From contig NZ_BCQP01000010.1 of the NCBI RefSeq assembly GCF_001552135.1, positions 62,001 to 126,000 on the forward strand: 64,000 bases of DNA, given 5' to 3'. The notes under the pieces were generated by a model. That model did no database searches, was not told the origin of the DNA, and saw only the letters and a program-made list of their open reading frames with translations. This document shows positions 23,477 through 31,644 of the stretch, piece by piece (position 1 is the stretch's first letter; each line of letters starts with the position of its first letter). The stretch comes from Actinomadura chibensis NBRC 106107. GTDB taxonomy: Bacteria; Actinomycetota; Actinomycetes; Streptosporangiales; Streptosporangiaceae. The translations under genes were made by a program, and so were the position numbers.

Positions 23477-24805
23477 TCAGCGGGGCCTCGCGTGACGCCG
23501 CAGCAGCCGTTCGAGGTTGCGGGGACGGAACAGGGGCGCGGGCCCGCTGAGCATGTTGGTGACGCGCGCCAGGTCGCGGAACATCGCGGGGTCGTCGACG
23601 GCGAGATCCTGGCACGTGGTCAGGTACCGGTGCGCGGCGGTGACCAGCGGGGTCGTCTCCGACCATGCCCGGTCGGCCAGGGACGACATCAGCCACGGCC
23701 AGGAGGTGATCCGTCCCGCGCGGCGCTGGAACACCCGGGAGAACCCGGTCAGGTCGGCGTCCGAGGGTCGGCCGAGCAGCTCGCCGAGCGCCCGGGCCTC
23801 CAGCGCCGCGACGGTCATCCCCTGCGCGTACAGGGGATTGAACGTGCAGGCGGCGTCGCCCAGCACGACGAGGCCGTCCGGCCAGGGCCGGACCCGGTGG
23901 TAGTGGCGGCGGACGGCCGTCGACCGCGCGTAGCGGACCACCCCGGACACCGGGCGCAGCGGCGCGACGACGGCGGCGATGTCGCTGCGCAGCGACTTCA
24001 TGAAGCGGTCGAAGCCGTCCTCGTCTGCCGGAGGGTGGTCGCCGGCCGCGCCCTGGAGGGTGACGAGCAGCAGGTCGCCCTCGACGCGGAGGGCGAAGCA
24101 GCCGCGCGGGAGGCGGGGGGCGTGGGGGATCTCGAACAGCGCCCGCCAGCCCGGCCCCGCCTCCGGCTCGGCGCGGTAGCCCCGGGTGGCGTAGCCGACC
24201 CCGGCGTCCACGGACGTCTCCTCGGGGGCGGGCACGCCGATGGCCGCCAGCCAGCCGGGCAGCCGGGACGTGCGCCCGGACGCGTCGGCGACCAGGGAGG
24301 CGGGGAGCGTCGCGGCCCCGCCGCCGCGCCGGGTCAACCGGACGCCGGTGACCCGTCGCGCGTCCCCCACCAGCCCGGTGACGGTGCGGCCCTCCACGAC
24401 ACGGACGCCGTCGGTCGCCTGCACGCGGTCCCGCAGGACGGTCTCCAGAAGCGGCCGGCTGACCGGCTGGATGGTCACGTCCGACGGGGTCGCCGTGAGG
24501 AGCCCGCCCGGCCAGAGGTGCTCGGCCTGCGCGCAGAAGTCGGCGGGCGGCGCCCCCGCCGCCGCCAACTGCGAGCTGAGCCCCGGGAACAGCTCGTTGA
24601 GCACCCGCAGGCCCCGCGCCGCGAGCGCGTGACCGTGTCGGCCCTGCGGCACGCCGGCCCGCGGGCGGGGCTCGGCCGGCAGCCGGTCCCGCTCGACGAC
24701 GGTGACCTCGGTGAAGGCGCGGCTCAGCGCCCGTGCGGCGGCGAGGCCGGCGATCCCCGCGCCGATCACGACGGCGTGCCCGCCGCGGCGCCGCACGGGG
24801 CTCAT
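23477..24805 (-). CDS. FAD-dependent monooxygenase
   Basis: 442 residues with a PHBH-type fold: N-terminal VVIGAGIAGLAAARALSRAF, then VVERDRL for dinucleotide binding, and the second FAD motif GDAACTFNPLYAQGM. The ATG at 24803-24805 overlaps the stop of the AveC-like gene (ATGA), so the two are translationally coupled. It is the last gene of the PKS operon. Epoxidation or hydroxylation of the chain, feeding the AveC-like cyclase, is a reasonable inference, but the substrate is unknown. Confidence 0.94.
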   Translation of the reverse strand: MSPVRRRGGHAVVIGAGIAGLAAARALSRAFTEVTVVERDRLPAEPRPRAGVPQGRHGHALAARGLRVLNELFPGLSSQLAAAGAPPADFCAQAEHLWPGGLLTATPSDVTIQPVSRPLLETVLRDRVQATDGVRVVEGRTVTGLVGDARRVTGVRLTRRGGGAATLPASLVADASGRTSRLPGWLAAIGVPAPEETSVDAGVGYATRGYRAEPEAGPGWRALFEIPHAPRLPRGCFALRVEGDLLLVTLQGAAGDHPPADEDGFDRFMKSLRSDIAAVVAPLRPVSGVVRYARSTAVRRHYHRVRPWPDGLVVLGDAACTFNPLYAQGMTVAALEARALGELLGRPSDADLTGFSRVFQRRAGRITSWPWLMSSLADRAWSETTPLVTAAHRYLTTCQDLAVDDPAMFRDLARVTNMLSGPAPLFRPRNLERLLRRHARPR

Positions 24806-25845
24806 GCCGGTGGGCGCCCGTACCAGGGCGGCAGGTCGATCGGATGGCTGACCAGGGACGCCAGGAAGACCACGAGCTGGAGGGAGAGCATGCAGGCGTT
24901 GGCGAACCCGACGCCCGCCAGCAGCCGGACCCACGGCCGGATCCGGCGCGGCAGGCTCAGCGAGCCCTCCAGGAGCCAGACCTCCCGTCCCGGCCCGGCG
25001 TACAGGACCATGACCACCACGGGCATGACCGCGCAGAACGTCATGATGGCCGGTGAGTACAGCGGGAGCTGGTACCACTCGCCCCCGAAGAGGGTGAAGT
25101 GGGGCAGGTCGCGGGAGTAGCCGTAGCCGCCGAAGCGCATGTACGCGTGTTCCAGGACGATGTCGATCGGGAACATGGCGGCGGCGGTGAGCCAGCAGAC
25201 GCGGGCACGGCTCCAGCCCGGTCGCCGGGTCCTCAGCCCGTGGGCGATGCCCATGCCGATCCAGATCCAGATCACCACCCACGGGTAACCGAGGTTCTCC
25301 AGCAGGCTCTGGGCCTGCGGGGTGGGGCCGTCCCACCCCGGCATGTAGGGGCCCCACGTCGGATAGCTGATCCCGTAGAGGTTGTCGCTCGCGGTCTGAT
25401 GGATCGCGCCCGAGTACGGGTCGCTCCAGAAGGACAGGAAGTAGCCGGTGAACAGGGCGGTGGACAGGGTGATCCGCCCGGCCGCCCGGGACCCCCGCCA
25501 GCACACCGCGGCCATCACCGCGCACACCGCGATCGCGATGACCTGGAGCACCTGCGTGCTGACCTTCAGGTAGGCGGGCATGGGGCCGTCGAAGTCGTAC
25601 CCGTGCAGGTTGCCGTCGGCGGCCCACCGCACGGCCACCCACGCCTGGAAGAGGACGCAGGCCGTCCCGAACGCGGCCCACAGCACCGGCGGGCGCCGGA
25701 CCGGCGCGAGCAGGGCCGGCACCGGCCGGGCGGCGGCGCCCGGCCGGTGCGCGCGCGTGCGGCGCTCGCCGCCGCTACGCGGGGAGGGCTCGCCGCTACG
25801 CGGGGAGGGCTCGCCGCTACGCGGGGAGGACGTCGGCTGCCGCAT
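24802..25845 (-). CDS. AveC-like spirocyclase/membrane tailoring protein
   Basis: 347 residues with about seven or eight hydrophobic helices. Family-type motifs are FSFWSDPYSG-like FLSFWSDPYSG, EHAYMRFGGYGYSRDLPHFT and FGGEWYQLPLY. AveC of the avermectin pathway forms a spiroketal, and relatives act in other polyketide clusters. The first 29 residues are low-complexity, with SPRSGEP repeated, encoded by a 21-bp tandem repeat that overlaps the PKS 3' end by 29 bases. A shorter real N-terminus is possible. Coupling to the FAD monooxygenase gene suggests oxidation followed by ring closure. Confidence 0.87.
   Translation of the reverse strand: MRQPTSSPRSGEPSPRSGEPSPRSGGERRTRAHRPGAAARPVPALLAPVRRPPVLWAAFGTACVLFQAWVAVRWAADGNLHGYDFDGPMPAYLKVSTQVLQVIAIAVCAVMAAVCWRGSRAAGRITLSTALFTGYFLSFWSDPYSGAIHQTASDNLYGISYPTWGPYMPGWDGPTPQAQSLLENLGYPWVVIWIWIGMGIAHGLRTRRPGWSRARVCWLTAAAMFPIDIVLEHAYMRFGGYGYSRDLPHFTLFGGEWYQLPLYSPAIMTFCAVMPVVVMVLYAGPGREVWLLEGSLSLPRRIRPWVRLLAGVGFANACMLSLQLVVFLASLVSHPIDLPPWYGRPPA
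25771..25829. repeat. 21-bp tandem repeat, about 2.8 copies, at the PKS/AveC junction
   Basis: The unit beginning GCCGCTACGCGGGG occurs at 25771-25791, 25792-25812 and, incomplete, 25813-25829. Each unit is seven codons, so copy number could change without a frameshift in the AveC-like protein, while the PKS stop codon (25817-25819) lies in the third copy. Confidence 0.95.
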
Positions 25846-28800
25846 CGGGCGTCCGCCTTCCGGTGGCCGGCTCGGAGAAGCCCATCTGCCCGCCGATCCA
25901 GTCGGCCAGCCCGGCCGCGCTCGGCTTGACCCAGATCACCCCCGGCTTGATGGTGATCTTCAGGGTGCTCTGGAGCCGCTGCTGGAGCTGGACGGCGGCC
26001 AGGGAGTCGACGCCGAGCAGGACCAGGCTGGTGTCGGGGGAGATGTGGCGGCTGGTCCCGCCGAGGATGGCGCGGACGCAGTCGATGATGTGGCCTTCCA
26101 GGATCCTGCGCCGCTGGGCGGGGCTCCGCGCGTCGTGCAGTTCGGCCAGCACCGCGGACGGCCCGTCGTTCTGGGCGGGCCGTCCGCTCAGGAGGTCGCG
26201 TAGGAGGGACGAGGTGGCCAGCGCGGGGTAGGCGGCGGTCCATTGGGCCGCGTCGATCGGCGAGTAGGCGATCTGGCGGTGCCCGTCGGCGAGGATGCGT
26301 TCCAGGGCCTCGACGCCGTCGGCCGGTGAGATCGTCACGTGCCCCTGGCGGCCCAGGTGCTGGCCCCGGCCGACCTCCGCCCACGCGCCCCAGTGGATCC
26401 CGGTCGCGGGCAGGCCGTGGCTCAGCCGGTGGCCGACGAGGTCGTCCAGGAACGCGTTGGCGGCCGCGTAGGCGGCCTGGCCGGGCGAGCCCAGCAGGGA
26501 GGCGACGGAGGAGTAGACGACGAAGAAGTCCAGGTCGTGGTCGAGGGTCGCTTGGTGCAGGGCCCACGCGCCCTCGGCCTTGCCGCGCCAGACCCGGTCG
26601 ATGAGCGGGGCGTCGAGGGTGGCGAGGGTCGCGTCCTCGACCACTCCGGCGGCGTGCAGCACGCCGCGCAGCGCGACGTCCTCGCCGGTCGCGGTGCGCA
26701 GGGCCCGGCCGAGGACGCCGGGGTCGGCGACGTCGCCGAGGACCACGGCGATGTCGGAGCCGGTGAGGGTGCGCAGGTACTCCAGCCGTTCCACGGCGTG
26801 CTCGGACGGCGCGGACCGGCCGCAGACCACCACCCGCCGCGCGCCCCGCTCGGCCAGCCAGCCGACCGTGACCAGGCCGAGCCCGCCGAGACCGCCCGTC
26901 ACGACGTAGGCGGCGTCGGGGCGCACCCGCCGCCGCGGCGCCGCCGCGGTCGCGCCGGGGCCGGGCCTCACCCGGACCTGGTGCCGGACCCCGTGCGACC
27001 AGGTGACCTCGGTGATGGGCAGGTCGGCGGCGCGCAGGTCGGCGAGCACCGCGTCCAGCGGCGTGCCGCCGGACAGCTCGACGATGCTCGGCGCCAGCTC
27101 GGGATGCTCGAACGCGGCGGCGCGCCAGAGCCCGCGCAGCCCCGCCGCCGACATCGCCGGCGGCATCGCCCCCGGCGTCGGCGCGTCGCCGGTGCGGAGC
27201 GCGAGCCACAGGCGCGGCGGCGCGTCCCGTCCGGCCGACCGCTGGACGACGGTGACCGCGCGCTTCAGCTCCTCGCGTGCGGCGGCGGCGGGGTCGCCGT
27301 CCCCGTGGGCCGCGCCGACGGCCAGCACGACCGTGGTGCGGGACGACCGGGGGTCCTGGTCTGCTTCGTCGAGCGCCTCGTCGAGCCGCTGCGGTGTCAG
27401 CGCCTCGTCCGGGCCGTGGGCGAGGACCCGGCAGCCCGCCGATCCCTCGGCGAGCAGCGTCCCGAGCCGCCGCGTCCACGGGGTCCCCTCGGGTGCGATG
27501 ACCAGGTAGCGGGACGCGGCCGCCCGCTCGGCGTCGGCCGGCTCCGCCGCCGGTTCGGGCACCCGCTCCAGGTGGGCGAGGCGGGAGTTGAACCGCTCCT
27601 GCGGCGGGGTGATGTTGAGCAGCCGCAGCCCGCGCACCTCGGCGACCACGGTGCCGTCCAGGGCGATCAGCTGCCCCGAGGCGGTGCACGCCAGGTCGTC
27701 GGCGGTGTCGAGCCGCACGCTCGCCGTGCGGGCGTGCGCGGTCGGCCCGTACACCCGCAGCTCGGCGGCGCCGCCGACGACGACCGGGCCGGGGCTGGTC
27801 GCGTAGTTGACGATCCACGCGCCGACCACGGTCTGCACGACCTCGTCGGCCAGCGCCGGATGCAGGACCATCATCCAGGCCGACACCCGGCCGGCGTCCG
27901 CGATGCGCACCGAGGAGACCGCGCGGTCCTCCTCCGGATGCACCTGGATCCGCTCGATCGCGGCGAAGGCCGGGCCGTGGATCACGTTGTGCCGCTCGCG
28001 GACGTGCGCGTACAGCTGCTCGGGCACCGAGTCGCGCCACTCGGGGGTGGTCAGGGCGGCGGGATCGAGCGCCTTGGCCCGCGTGTGCCGGGGCAGCGGG
28101 CGCACCGTGGCGCGGGCGTGCACGATGAGCGCGCCGTCCCGCCCCTGCGAGACGACCTCGGCGGCGGCCTCGCGCCCCTCGCTCCGCAACCGGGTGGTGA
28201 CCAGCGGCTCGGGCTCCAGCGGGAGCGGCTTCTCGATGCTCAGCTCGCTCAGCGACAGCCGCACGGTCCCGAAGACCTCCGCGCCCGCGGCCAGCATCAT
28301 CTCGGCGTAGGCGGTGCCGGGCAGCACGGCGACTCCGGCCACCTGGTGGTCGTCCAGCCAGGGCAGGCGGCGCGGGCTGATCGGCGTCTGCCACAGGTGC
28401 CGCCCGGGCGACTGCGGGTCGTGGACGTGCCCGCCGAGCAGCGGGTGCTCGCTGGCCGCGGGCAGGTTCGGGGCGACGAGCCGGTACGGTTCCCGCTCCC
28501 CGCCGAGCCGCAGCCGCCGCCACGCCGTGCCGGGGACGTCCACCGGCGGCGCCTGGCCGTGGCGGACGCTCCAGTCGACGGCGTGCCCGGCGCAGTGAAC
28601 GGCGGCCAGGTTGGCGAGGAAGGCGTCCTGGTCCTCCTCGCCCCGGCGCAGGCTGCCCACCGCAAGCGCGTCCTCCACGTCGTGGCGGCGCGCGGTGTCG
28701 GCGACCGGGCGGACCGACATCGGGTGCGGGCCGCACTCGATGAACAGCCGGTGCCCGTCGGCCATCGCGGCGGCGATCGCCTCGTGGAAGCGGACGGTGC

Positions 28801-31168
28801 GGCGCTGGTTGCGCACCCAGTACCCGGCGTCCAGCGGTCCGGGCCGGCGCGGGTCGTCCGCGGCGGTCGAGTAGAAGGCGAGCCGGGGCTCGCGCGGGGT
28901 CACCGTGGACGCCGCCTCGTGCAGGCGGTCCAAGATGGGGTCCATCTGGGGGGAGTGGGAGGCGACGTCGACGTCCACCATGCGCGCGACGGCGCCGTCC
29001 GCCTGCCAGCGCTCCACCAGCGCGGCGACCTGCTCGGCGTCACCGGACACCACCGTCGCCTCGGGCGAGGTGAGCACGCCCACCGCCACGCCGTCCGCGC
29101 CGGCCGCCTCGATGTCGGCCTGGACGCGGTCGGCGCCGAGCATGACCGAGGCCATCGCCCCGCCCGCCGTCTCGGCCAGCAGGGTCGCCCGGCGGCAGAT
29201 CACCGCCACCCCGTCGGCGAGGTCGAGCCCGCCGGCCACGACGGCCGCGGCGACCTCGCCGAGGGACTGGCCGATCACCGCCGCCGGCTCCACGCCCCAC
29301 GACCGCCACAGCCGGGCCAGCGCGACCTGGACGCCGAAGAGCACCGGCTGGATGCGGTCCACGCCGACGAGCAGCTCGGGCTCGTCGAGCATCCGCCGCA
29401 GCGAGAACCCCGACTCGGCGGCCATGAGGGGTTCGATCTCGTCGACGGCGGCGGCGAACTCCGGTTCCGACTCCAGGAGCCCCTGGCACATCCCCGCCCA
29501 TTGCGTGCCCTGACCGGGGAAGACGAACACCGGTCCGCGGTGCCCGGCGGGCAGCGTGACCGTGCCGTCGACCACCCCGTCCGGCGCGGAGCCCGCCGCG
29601 AAGGCCCGTGCCCGCGCCACCAGCTCGCCGCGGTCGCGGGCGACGATCGCGGCGCGGTGCGCGGCGTGCGAGCGGTGCGCGGCGAGGGTGCGGGCGACGT
29701 CGTCCAGGTCGGTGCCGGCGCCCTCGCCGTCGACCCACTCGGCCAGCCGCCCCGCCGCCAGCGCCACCGACTCCGGCGCGACGCCGGAGAGCGCGAACAG
29801 CCGCGGCCGCGCGTCCGCCGGGCCCGCCGCGCGCGGTCCGGACCCGCGCGCCGCGCCGGAACGCGCGGACGCCACCGGCGCGGACTCCAGGATGATGTGG
29901 GCGTTGGTGCCGGTCACGCCGTAGGAGCACACGGCCGCCAGCCGCGATCCGCCCTCCACCGGCCACGGGGTCACCTTGGTGGGCACGAACAGCCGCGAGT
30001 CCTCGTCGACCGCGATGGCCGGGTTCCAGTCGAGGAAGTTCGCGTTGGGCGGGATGAGGCCGCGCCGCATGGACTCGACCGCCTTGATGGTGCCCGCGAG
30101 CCCCGACACCGGTTCGGAGTGCCCGATGTTGGTCTTGATGGAGCCGAGCGCGCAGCGGCCGGTTCCGCGCCCGTACACCGCGTTGATGGACGCGTACTCG
30201 ACGGGGTCGCCGACCGGCGTCCCCGCGCCGTGCGCCTCGACCAGGCCGACCCGGCCCGGGTCGATCCCGGCGCGCGTCGCCGCCGCGCGGTACAGGGCCT
30301 GCTGCATCTCGGTGGACGGGGCCGTGAGCCGGGTGGCCTGGCCGTCGTTGTTGACCACGCCGCCGCGGATCACCGCCAGCACCCGGTCGCCGTCGCGGCG
30401 GGCGTCCGAGAGCCGCTTGAGCAGCAGCATCGCCGCGCCCTCGCCGCGCACGTAGCCGTCGGCGCGGCCGTCGAAGGCGAAGGACTCGCCGCGCTGCGAC
30501 GTCAGCAGCGAGGCTTCGAGGTGGTGCGTCTGCGGCGACAGCATCAGCATCACCGCGCCCGCCAGCGCCGTGTCGCACTCGCCGAGCGTGAGGGCCCCGC
30601 AGGCGGTGTCGACGCTCACGAGGCCCGACGAGCACATCGTGTTCAGCGCCATCACCGGGCCCCGCAGGTCCATGCTGAACGCCAGCAGCCCCACGAGGGT
30701 GCCGGGGAAGTTGCCGAACAGGTACATGCTGTTCTGCGCGTCCTCGATCGGACGGGCCTCGCGGAACAGGTTGTCGGGCGTGTAGGCGCCGACGTAGACG
30801 CCGGTGCGGGACCCGCGCAGCCGGTCCAGGGGCACACCGGCGTGCTCCACCGCCTCCCGCGCCACCTCCATCAGCACCCGGAACTGCGGGTCGACCCACC
30901 GCTGCTCGGCGGGCGCGACGTTGAGCGCCTCGGGGTCCCAGGCCCACACGTCCCCGTCCAGGAAGCAGCCGCGCCCGTACCGCACGGCCTCGTCGGGATT
31001 CTGGAACGCCATCAGCCGCTCGGCGTCCCACCGGTCGGCGGGGACCGGCCCCATCTCCTGGCGGCCCGCCGCCGCCAGCTCCCACAGTCCCGCGGGCGTC
31101 TCCACTTTCCCGGGGAAACGGCAGCCCATTCCGATGATCGCGATGGGCGCCGATTGCGAGGTTGACAT
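25817..31168 (-). CDS. Single-module type I polyketide synthase, KS-AT-DH-KR-ACP
   Basis: 1783 residues. KS (about 5-430) has Cys179 in the unusual NTMCSSG, His313 in EAHGAGTP and His350 in KTNIGHSEP. AT (545-850) has GQSLGE with Ser635 and VASHS at 735-739, resembling mycocerosic-acid-synthase-type and methylmalonyl-leaning ATs. DH (905-1190) has HQVAGVAVLP with His941 and HPALADEV with Asp1108. KR has GGLGGLG (1425-1431), Ser1554, Tyr1567, Asn1571 and VED as a B-type-like motif. ACP has GVDSL with Ser1722. I find no enoylreductase or thioesterase. One module implies iterative use or a short product. ATG with GGGAGA upstream fixes the start. Confidence 0.97.
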   Translation of the reverse strand: MSTSQSAPIAIIGMGCRFPGKVETPAGLWELAAAGRQEMGPVPADRWDAERLMAFQNPDEAVRYGRGCFLDGDVWAWDPEALNVAPAEQRWVDPQFRVLMEVAREAVEHAGVPLDRLRGSRTGVYVGAYTPDNLFREARPIEDAQNSMYLFGNFPGTLVGLLAFSMDLRGPVMALNTMCSSGLVSVDTACGALTLGECDTALAGAVMLMLSPQTHHLEASLLTSQRGESFAFDGRADGYVRGEGAAMLLLKRLSDARRDGDRVLAVIRGGVVNNDGQATRLTAPSTEMQQALYRAAATRAGIDPGRVGLVEAHGAGTPVGDPVEYASINAVYGRGTGRCALGSIKTNIGHSEPVSGLAGTIKAVESMRRGLIPPNANFLDWNPAIAVDEDSRLFVPTKVTPWPVEGGSRLAAVCSYGVTGTNAHIILESAPVASARSGAARGSGPRAAGPADARPRLFALSGVAPESVALAAGRLAEWVDGEGAGTDLDDVARTLAAHRSHAAHRAAIVARDRGELVARARAFAAGSAPDGVVDGTVTLPAGHRGPVFVFPGQGTQWAGMCQGLLESEPEFAAAVDEIEPLMAAESGFSLRRMLDEPELLVGVDRIQPVLFGVQVALARLWRSWGVEPAAVIGQSLGEVAAAVVAGGLDLADGVAVICRRATLLAETAGGAMASVMLGADRVQADIEAAGADGVAVGVLTSPEATVVSGDAEQVAALVERWQADGAVARMVDVDVASHSPQMDPILDRLHEAASTVTPREPRLAFYSTAADDPRRPGPLDAGYWVRNQRRTVRFHEAIAAAMADGHRLFIECGPHPMSVRPVADTARRHDVEDALAVGSLRRGEEDQDAFLANLAAVHCAGHAVDWSVRHGQAPPVDVPGTAWRRLRLGGEREPYRLVAPNLPAASEHPLLGGHVHDPQSPGRHLWQTPISPRRLPWLDDHQVAGVAVLPGTAYAEMMLAAGAEVFGTVRLSLSELSIEKPLPLEPEPLVTTRLRSEGREAAAEVVSQGRDGALIVHARATVRPLPRHTRAKALDPAALTTPEWRDSVPEQLYAHVRERHNVIHGPAFAAIERIQVHPEEDRAVSSVRIADAGRVSAWMMVLHPALADEVVQTVVGAWIVNYATSPGPVVVGGAAELRVYGPTAHARTASVRLDTADDLACTASGQLIALDGTVVAEVRGLRLLNITPPQERFNSRLAHLERVPEPAAEPADAERAAASRYLVIAPEGTPWTRRLGTLLAEGSAGCRVLAHGPDEALTPQRLDEALDEADQDPRSSRTTVVLAVGAAHGDGDPAAAAREELKRAVTVVQRSAGRDAPPRLWLALRTGDAPTPGAMPPAMSAAGLRGLWRAAAFEHPELAPSIVELSGGTPLDAVLADLRAADLPITEVTWSHGVRHQVRVRPGPGATAAAPRRRVRPDAAYVVTGGLGGLGLVTVGWLAERGARRVVVCGRSAPSEHAVERLEYLRTLTGSDIAVVLGDVADPGVLGRALRTATGEDVALRGVLHAAGVVEDATLATLDAPLIDRVWRGKAEGAWALHQATLDHDLDFFVVYSSVASLLGSPGQAAYAAANAFLDDLVGHRLSHGLPATGIHWGAWAEVGRGQHLGRQGHVTISPADGVEALERILADGHRQIAYSPIDAAQWTAAYPALATSSLLRDLLSGRPAQNDGPSAVLAELHDARSPAQRRRILEGHIIDCVRAILGGTSRHISPDTSLVLLGVDSLAAVQLQQRLQSTLKITIKPGVIWVKPSAAGLADWIGGQMGFSEPATGRRTPDAAADVLPA

Positions 31169-31199
31169 CTTGGTCTCCCTGATTGTGCTGACCGGGCCC

Positions 31200-31424
31200 T
31201 TATTCGGCGACGTAGGTCCGGTGCGACCAGTGGTAGATCTGGAACTCGCCGTCCTCGATGCGGACAACCCGCCGGGTCTGGAAGAAATGTTCGGTGCAGT
31301 GTCCGCGCGACACTTTCACCGTCGGCTCCCCGGCCGGAATCCGGCGGCGGCGGTCGGCTGCGGAAAAGGTGTCGGGGCCGCCCTCGAGCAGCACGTCAAC
31401 GAGGGGTTTCGTGCTGTGCTCCAC
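31200..31424 (-). CDS. DUF5988-family small protein, first gene of the PKS operon
   Basis: 74 residues from the GTG at 31422-31424, with GAGAGGA upstream; the open frame extends to 31487 but its extra residues look spurious. The features VDVLLEGGP, VKVSRGHCTEHF and YHWSHRTYVAE match what I recall of DUF5988 proteins, which are found beside actinomycete biosynthetic genes and have no known function. It ends 31 bases before the PKS start, so it should be co-transcribed. The promoter of the operon should lie in 31425-31560, where I see no clear hexamers. Confidence 0.76.
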   Translation of the reverse strand: MEHSTKPLVDVLLEGGPDTFSAADRRRRIPAGEPTVKVSRGHCTEHFFQTRRVVRIEDGEFQIYHWSHRTYVAE

Positions 31425-31584
31425 CGTTCCTCTCCACTCCCTTTCGACTTCTCCGCGGTGCTGGAGAAGTGCCTGAGCGACGCACAAGAGGTGACGCTAA
31501 CCCAAAATTGGCGACAGCGGTCCCATGCGGTGTCGGAAAGTCGTGAAGTGATTTAAAGATCTTGACGCGAATTCAGGCGCGGCG

Positions 31585-31601
31585 GACCGCCGTCGGCGGT
31601 C
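31585..31601 (-). terminator. Hairpin downstream of the cluster regulator
   Basis: A perfect 7-bp stem, GACCGCC with GGCGGTC and loop GTC, lies 44 bases beyond the regulator stop and upstream of the PKS operon. It could separate the two transcripts. No U-tract is present. Confidence 0.45.
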
Positions 31602-31644
31602 GAGCGCGGCGCCGCCGGAAACGCCGCCCACCGAAATAGAAGGG

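Noticed and set aside
26339..31165. Very long open frame (about 1600 codons) on the plus strand opposite the PKS gene
   Set aside because: His/Arg/Gly-rich composition with no domain. It is the reverse-strand shadow expected in GC-rich coding DNA, and the minus strand encodes a complete PKS.
25817..31168. A possible enoylreductase or thioesterase domain in the PKS
   Set aside because: The 230-residue stretch between DH and KR reads as the structural part of the KR. There is no ER nucleotide-binding motif, and the protein ends about 60 residues after the ACP Ser with no GxSxG domain.
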